From: Petrosia ficiformis
Lineage: Eukaryota; Porifera; Demospongiae; Haplosclerida; Petrosiidae
Direction of reading: 5' to 3'
DNA length: 64,000 bases
Assembly: GCA_947044365.1 (NCBI GenBank)
Contig: OX345643.1
Location: 2,506,501-2,570,500 of the forward strand
Of the stretch, positions 1 through 64,000 are shown piece by piece. The translations under genes and the position numbers were made by a program. The notes below the pieces were generated by a model. It saw only the letters and a program-made list of their open reading frames with translations, ran no database searches and was not told the DNA's origin. Numbering within the stretch: position 1 is the stretch's first letter; each line of letters begins with the position of its first letter.

Positions 1-204
1 GGAGCATCAAATGATTACATTTGTGCTTCCAGACTGTCTAATTGTTATGCTATATTTTATTTGCTTCTTGTGTTTAACTTCCAAATTATGCTTTAATCAA
101 CTTTTGTCTACATAGTTAGAAGCTTTATTATAGCTTCAATATTCATTATCTCCTGTTAGAAATAATTTTGTGTTTGTTGTGAAATGTCAGTTCTTCTCAC
201 ACAG

Positions 205-60659
<60,455 letters not shown>

Positions 60660-60884
60660 GTGAGATATATTACTTACTGTTATGTTTTAAAATACTGGGA
60701 TCGTTTATTGAACTAACACAATAATTGATAATATACACACAACTTAAATTCTAGAATATTCCTAAGATACATGTGATGATCATACTAGAATATACCTGCA
60801 GTAAACCTGTTTAAACAAGTACATAAATAAGATAGTAATAATTAGTTAACACATACAGTAATAAAGAAACACCTGTACCTTGTA

Positions 60885-63291
60885 CACATCACTCTAAATA
60901 CATAATGTAAAGGCTGGTAGACTGGCTTTTGGGCTAAGTATAGTGGTGAGAGAATTATGGTCTGTAATTAGTGTGAACTTCCGGCCATAAATATATTGAT
61001 AAAATTTCTTTATTCCAAATATATTAGCAAGGGCTTTCTTTTCAATGTAGGCATAGTTCTTTTCAGATTTTGAGAGTGTTCTTGAAGCATAAGCAACTGG
61101 TTTCTCTGAACCATCAGGCATAACATGAGCAATCACAGCACCAACACCATATGATGAGGCGTCACAAGCCATTCTGAGTGGAAGTTTTGAGTCATAATGT
61201 ACCAACACTAATTTAGAGGACAATTCCTCCTTCAGCTACTTAAATGATTTTACACATTTTTCAGTTCATTCCCACTTGATATTTGTGTGGAGACAGTTCA
61301 ATGGATCGGTTGTAGTGGATAATGATGGCAAACATTTACCATAGTAGTTCACTAGTCAAAGGAATGCTCTGAGTTGTTGCTGATTTTCTGGTCTTGGAGC
61401 ATCAACAATTTCTGAGACTTTCTCTGGTGAAGTGTATATTCCTTCAGCATCTACCAGATATCCTAGGTATTGAACAGAGGGCTTCATGAAAGAACACTTG
61501 CTTTACCTTAAACTGTAGTCCTCACTCCTCCAATCTCCTGAAAACGTCTTCCAAATTAGTGATATATTCCCGGTCACTGCTTCCTGTAACTAGTACATCA
61601 TCGAGATAGCATACTACTTTTGGCAACCCTTGTAAAACTTTCTACATAGCTTGTTGAAAAATAGCTGAGGCTGATGCAATAACAAATGGTAGCCTCGTAT
61701 ACTGATAAAGGCCTTGATGAGTGTTTATGGTACTGAAACACTGGCGTTGCCCAGTCACTGTAGCTAACCTTCTCGATTACTCCCAGTTGTTGCATTTGGA
61801 ACAGGTCTTTTTCGATGGCCTCTGATAATGCGTATGGTACTGGTCGGGCACAACAGATTTTAGGTATTGCATCTTGTTTCATGACAGCTTAGCATTGACA
61901 CCTCTCATTGTATTGATTTCCTCCTTGAATAATTCGTCGTATTTGTATAATAATGACTCTAGTTCTGTAGGGATGTGCTTTATGCTTCTCCAGTCTAACT
62001 ATTACTTTTGAGCCAATTTCGACCCAACATTGAGGGTCCTCTCCCTTTTACTACTACTAATTGTAGTTTGGCTTCTTGATTTTTATATTTAACAGAGACT
62101 TCTATTTCTCCCAGTACCTTCATGGGTTCACTGATATAGGTTTTGAATATAATTTTGGATTGTTCCAGCTTCACTTCTGGTAACCTTGTTCTCCAAGTTT
62201 CCTCTGAGATGATGCTAATCGATGCTCCTGTGTCAAGTTCCATTTTTATTCTGCTCCCATTTACGTATAGCTCCAGTTCAATTTCTGGCTCTTGTCTGTC
62301 CTGTACTGTCTTAATAGCAAAGACACCCCATGTTTCATTCTCTTCTATGCCTTCTGGAACTTCTTCCTGTTTTACATATTTGTTTGTATATTTCTTCTCT
62401 GGTATCTTAGTCTCTTGATAGCCTGGCTTCTTTTCACGTTTTTGTGCTTTACTATGTGGCCTTGTTTACCACAGTTATGACAGTTTACAGTGATAGCATG
62501 ATTTCTTCCTTTCTGCAATCGTTGATGTACGACGAACTACCTGAATTCTGCTGGACGCCCGTAGTTCTACAGCTTCTTTGCTCGCTGCTTCCATGCCTTG
62601 AGCTATTTCTTGGGCTTTTTGTAAGGTGTGGTCGGCTTCTGCAAGTAAACATCTCTGAGTCGCTTCGTTCTGTATTCCACAAACGAGTCAATCTCAGATG
62701 GCTTCTTATAAGTATTCCTTAAAATCACAATGTTTGGCTAGTTTACAGAGTTTAGCAATGTATTGTGCAATGGATTCTTTCTTTTTCTGATATCTACAAT
62801 GAAATTTAAATATCTCGGCTATGACCAATGGCTTTGGATTCGGATGAGCCTTTAATGCCGCCACTAATTTTGTATACGTTTTTGTTGCAGGTTTCTCTGG
62901 TGCTACTAGGTTCCTCGATAATGTATACGTCTTAGTGCCTATCACTCAGGAAAACTGTGATTTTCTTCCGTTCGTAGGCTATCTCAATTGCTACTATTTA
63001 GATTTATTATACATCTTCTTAATTGCTGATTTCTTCACTCTTTCTTTGGTATTAGCTATTATTATTGCCATAATTACTGTAATATAAAATTTTACAACAT
63101 TGATTTTAAAAGTTTAATCCGCTGGGAGATATACACAGGAAAACCAAACAGTAAGTACGCCTACCGTATGCAGGGAGAACAGACTCCGTAATTACTCTTG
63201 ACACTGGATTTAGACGAGTTTCGTGTTTACACATAGACGGAGACAGAATGATAACGTACAGAGACTCTAAAAAACCGGTTATATCGTAACA
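60885..63291 (-). mobile_element. Second Ty3/gypsy copy, truncated and deleted
   Basis: On the minus strand: a putative 5' LTR starting TGTTACGATATAACCGG at 63291, then gag (62706-62945, GTKTYTLSRNLVAPEKPATK), protease (61995-62243, MELDTGASISIISEETW), RT pieces (61598-61882, SDWATPVF; YLDDVLVT near 61595-61620) and RNase H (60894-61223, CDASSYGVGAVIAHVMPDGS). The first palm segment, expected right after SDWATP, is missing. No integrase or 3' LTR follows. A different lineage from gypsy 1, judging by the gag. Confidence 0.88.
63000..63291 (-). repeat. Putative 5' LTR of gypsy 2
   Basis: Begins TGTTACGATATAACCGG on the minus strand and lies upstream of gag. The inner end is not fixed, since no second LTR is present to compare. 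Confidence 0.45.
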
Positions 63292-63510
63292 GCACCGTTA
63301 TACTATACCGTCCAATCACCGTCTGGTTGTGAAAATTGTCCGTTATCATCTTACTAATGAGCAAGAAATGGGTTCCATCTTTACAATAATTACTTATAAA
63401 TTATAAAATTTACTTAATTAACTATAATAATTATTACACTTATATCAATTGCTTTTATTACTTTTTATAAAAAATAATCAAAACGAATCATAACAACAAC
63501 AACAATCCGT

Positions 63511-63971
63511 TTAGTCAGATAAGTCATAACTGGAATCAGAGTCACTAGTTTCACCTGTAAAATTCTGGGGAAGACTGCTTTTAACAGTATGTGTAGGGCC
63601 AGATGTAGTTCGTGAGACTGATGTAGCCTGATATTGTTTTTTGGAACTAATGGTTTGTCCCTGTTTAAAGGTTCTATTAGCAGTAAGAGTTACATCTGGT
63701 GTCTGAGTTTGGTTTTGTGTTCTTTGGATTTGTGATGGTGACCTCAAATTTGTAGAAATTTCTCTTGTTGTAGTGGAGATTGGCAATGATGTGGAATTTG
63801 CAGTGATTTCAGATGATACTGATGAGTCTACTGCCCATTTTGGACAACCATCTGGTGGGAGAAGAGAGGATGGAGAACCAGGTGTTCGATCCTTTGACTT
63901 GAATCCACCATGTTGTTGTCTAGCACTGGCAAAACGTCTCTTATCAATCTTTTGGATCAGTTTATTCAGAG
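63511..63971 (-). CDS. Probable last exon of an unidentified minus-strand gene
   Basis: On the minus strand, a pyrimidine-rich tract ending in AG (complement of 63972-63985) precedes an open frame that runs from 63971 to a TAA at 63511-63513, about 153 residues. It begins NKLIQKIDKRRFASARQQHG, continues with GCPKWAV, and then becomes Ser/Thr/Gln-rich and disordered, ending SDSDSSYDLSD. I do not recognise a family. It could be the tail of a neighbouring gene or a transposon protein. If it is a convergent neighbour, the RNF213-like gene must end before it. Confidence 0.4.
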
Positions 63972-64000
63972 CTACACAAAAAAAGGTTATACACTTCACT

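Overview
This is eukaryotic, almost certainly animal, DNA. It is AT-rich, with dozens of short exons bounded by GT...AG, introns full of microsatellites, MITEs, tRNA-derived SINEs and Ty3/gypsy retrotransposon copies, and no operon-like packing. The combination suggests a marine invertebrate; a sponge is my first guess and a mollusc or other invertebrate is possible. That placement is an inference from repeat style and gene content, not shown by the sequence.

One giant plus-strand gene dominates: a homologue of RNF213 (mysterin), the dynein-like AAA+ ATPase and E3 ubiquitin ligase. I could assemble 59 exons from 205 to 60659 (13,731 coding bases, about 4,577 residues). Their reading phases join without conflict, apart from one probable single-base frameshift in exon 14. 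The window opens inside the gene (no start codon or first exon) and stops before its end (exon 59 ends mid-codon at a good donor). Layout: N-terminal arm and stalk (exons 1-31, 205-31311), a nucleotide-binding AAA unit without an obvious Walker B (exons 32-35), two canonical AAA units (exons 36-41 and exon 42), the following AAA-type segment with the family's conserved APFLNRFEK stretch (exons 43-45), then the helical shell that leads to the ligase module (exons 46-59). No RING or other zinc finger is seen in any exon.

The introns carry the rest. 1-20 kb: a 70-bp minisatellite, a 109-bp satellite array that seems to contain the end of a hAT MITE, two hAT MITEs with exact 8-bp target duplications, several foldback elements and a recurring MITE family (called family A here). 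20-53 kb: further MITEs, two perfect palindromes, a duplicated polypyrimidine block in intron 37, and SINE copies. 53-60 kb: intron 57 is a transposon nest holding a decayed minus-strand Ty3/gypsy element (itself interrupted by a repeat-coding insert) and a decayed hAT element. 60.9-63.3 kb: a second, truncated gypsy copy. 63.5-64 kb: a minus-strand open segment that looks like the last exon of an unidentified gene.
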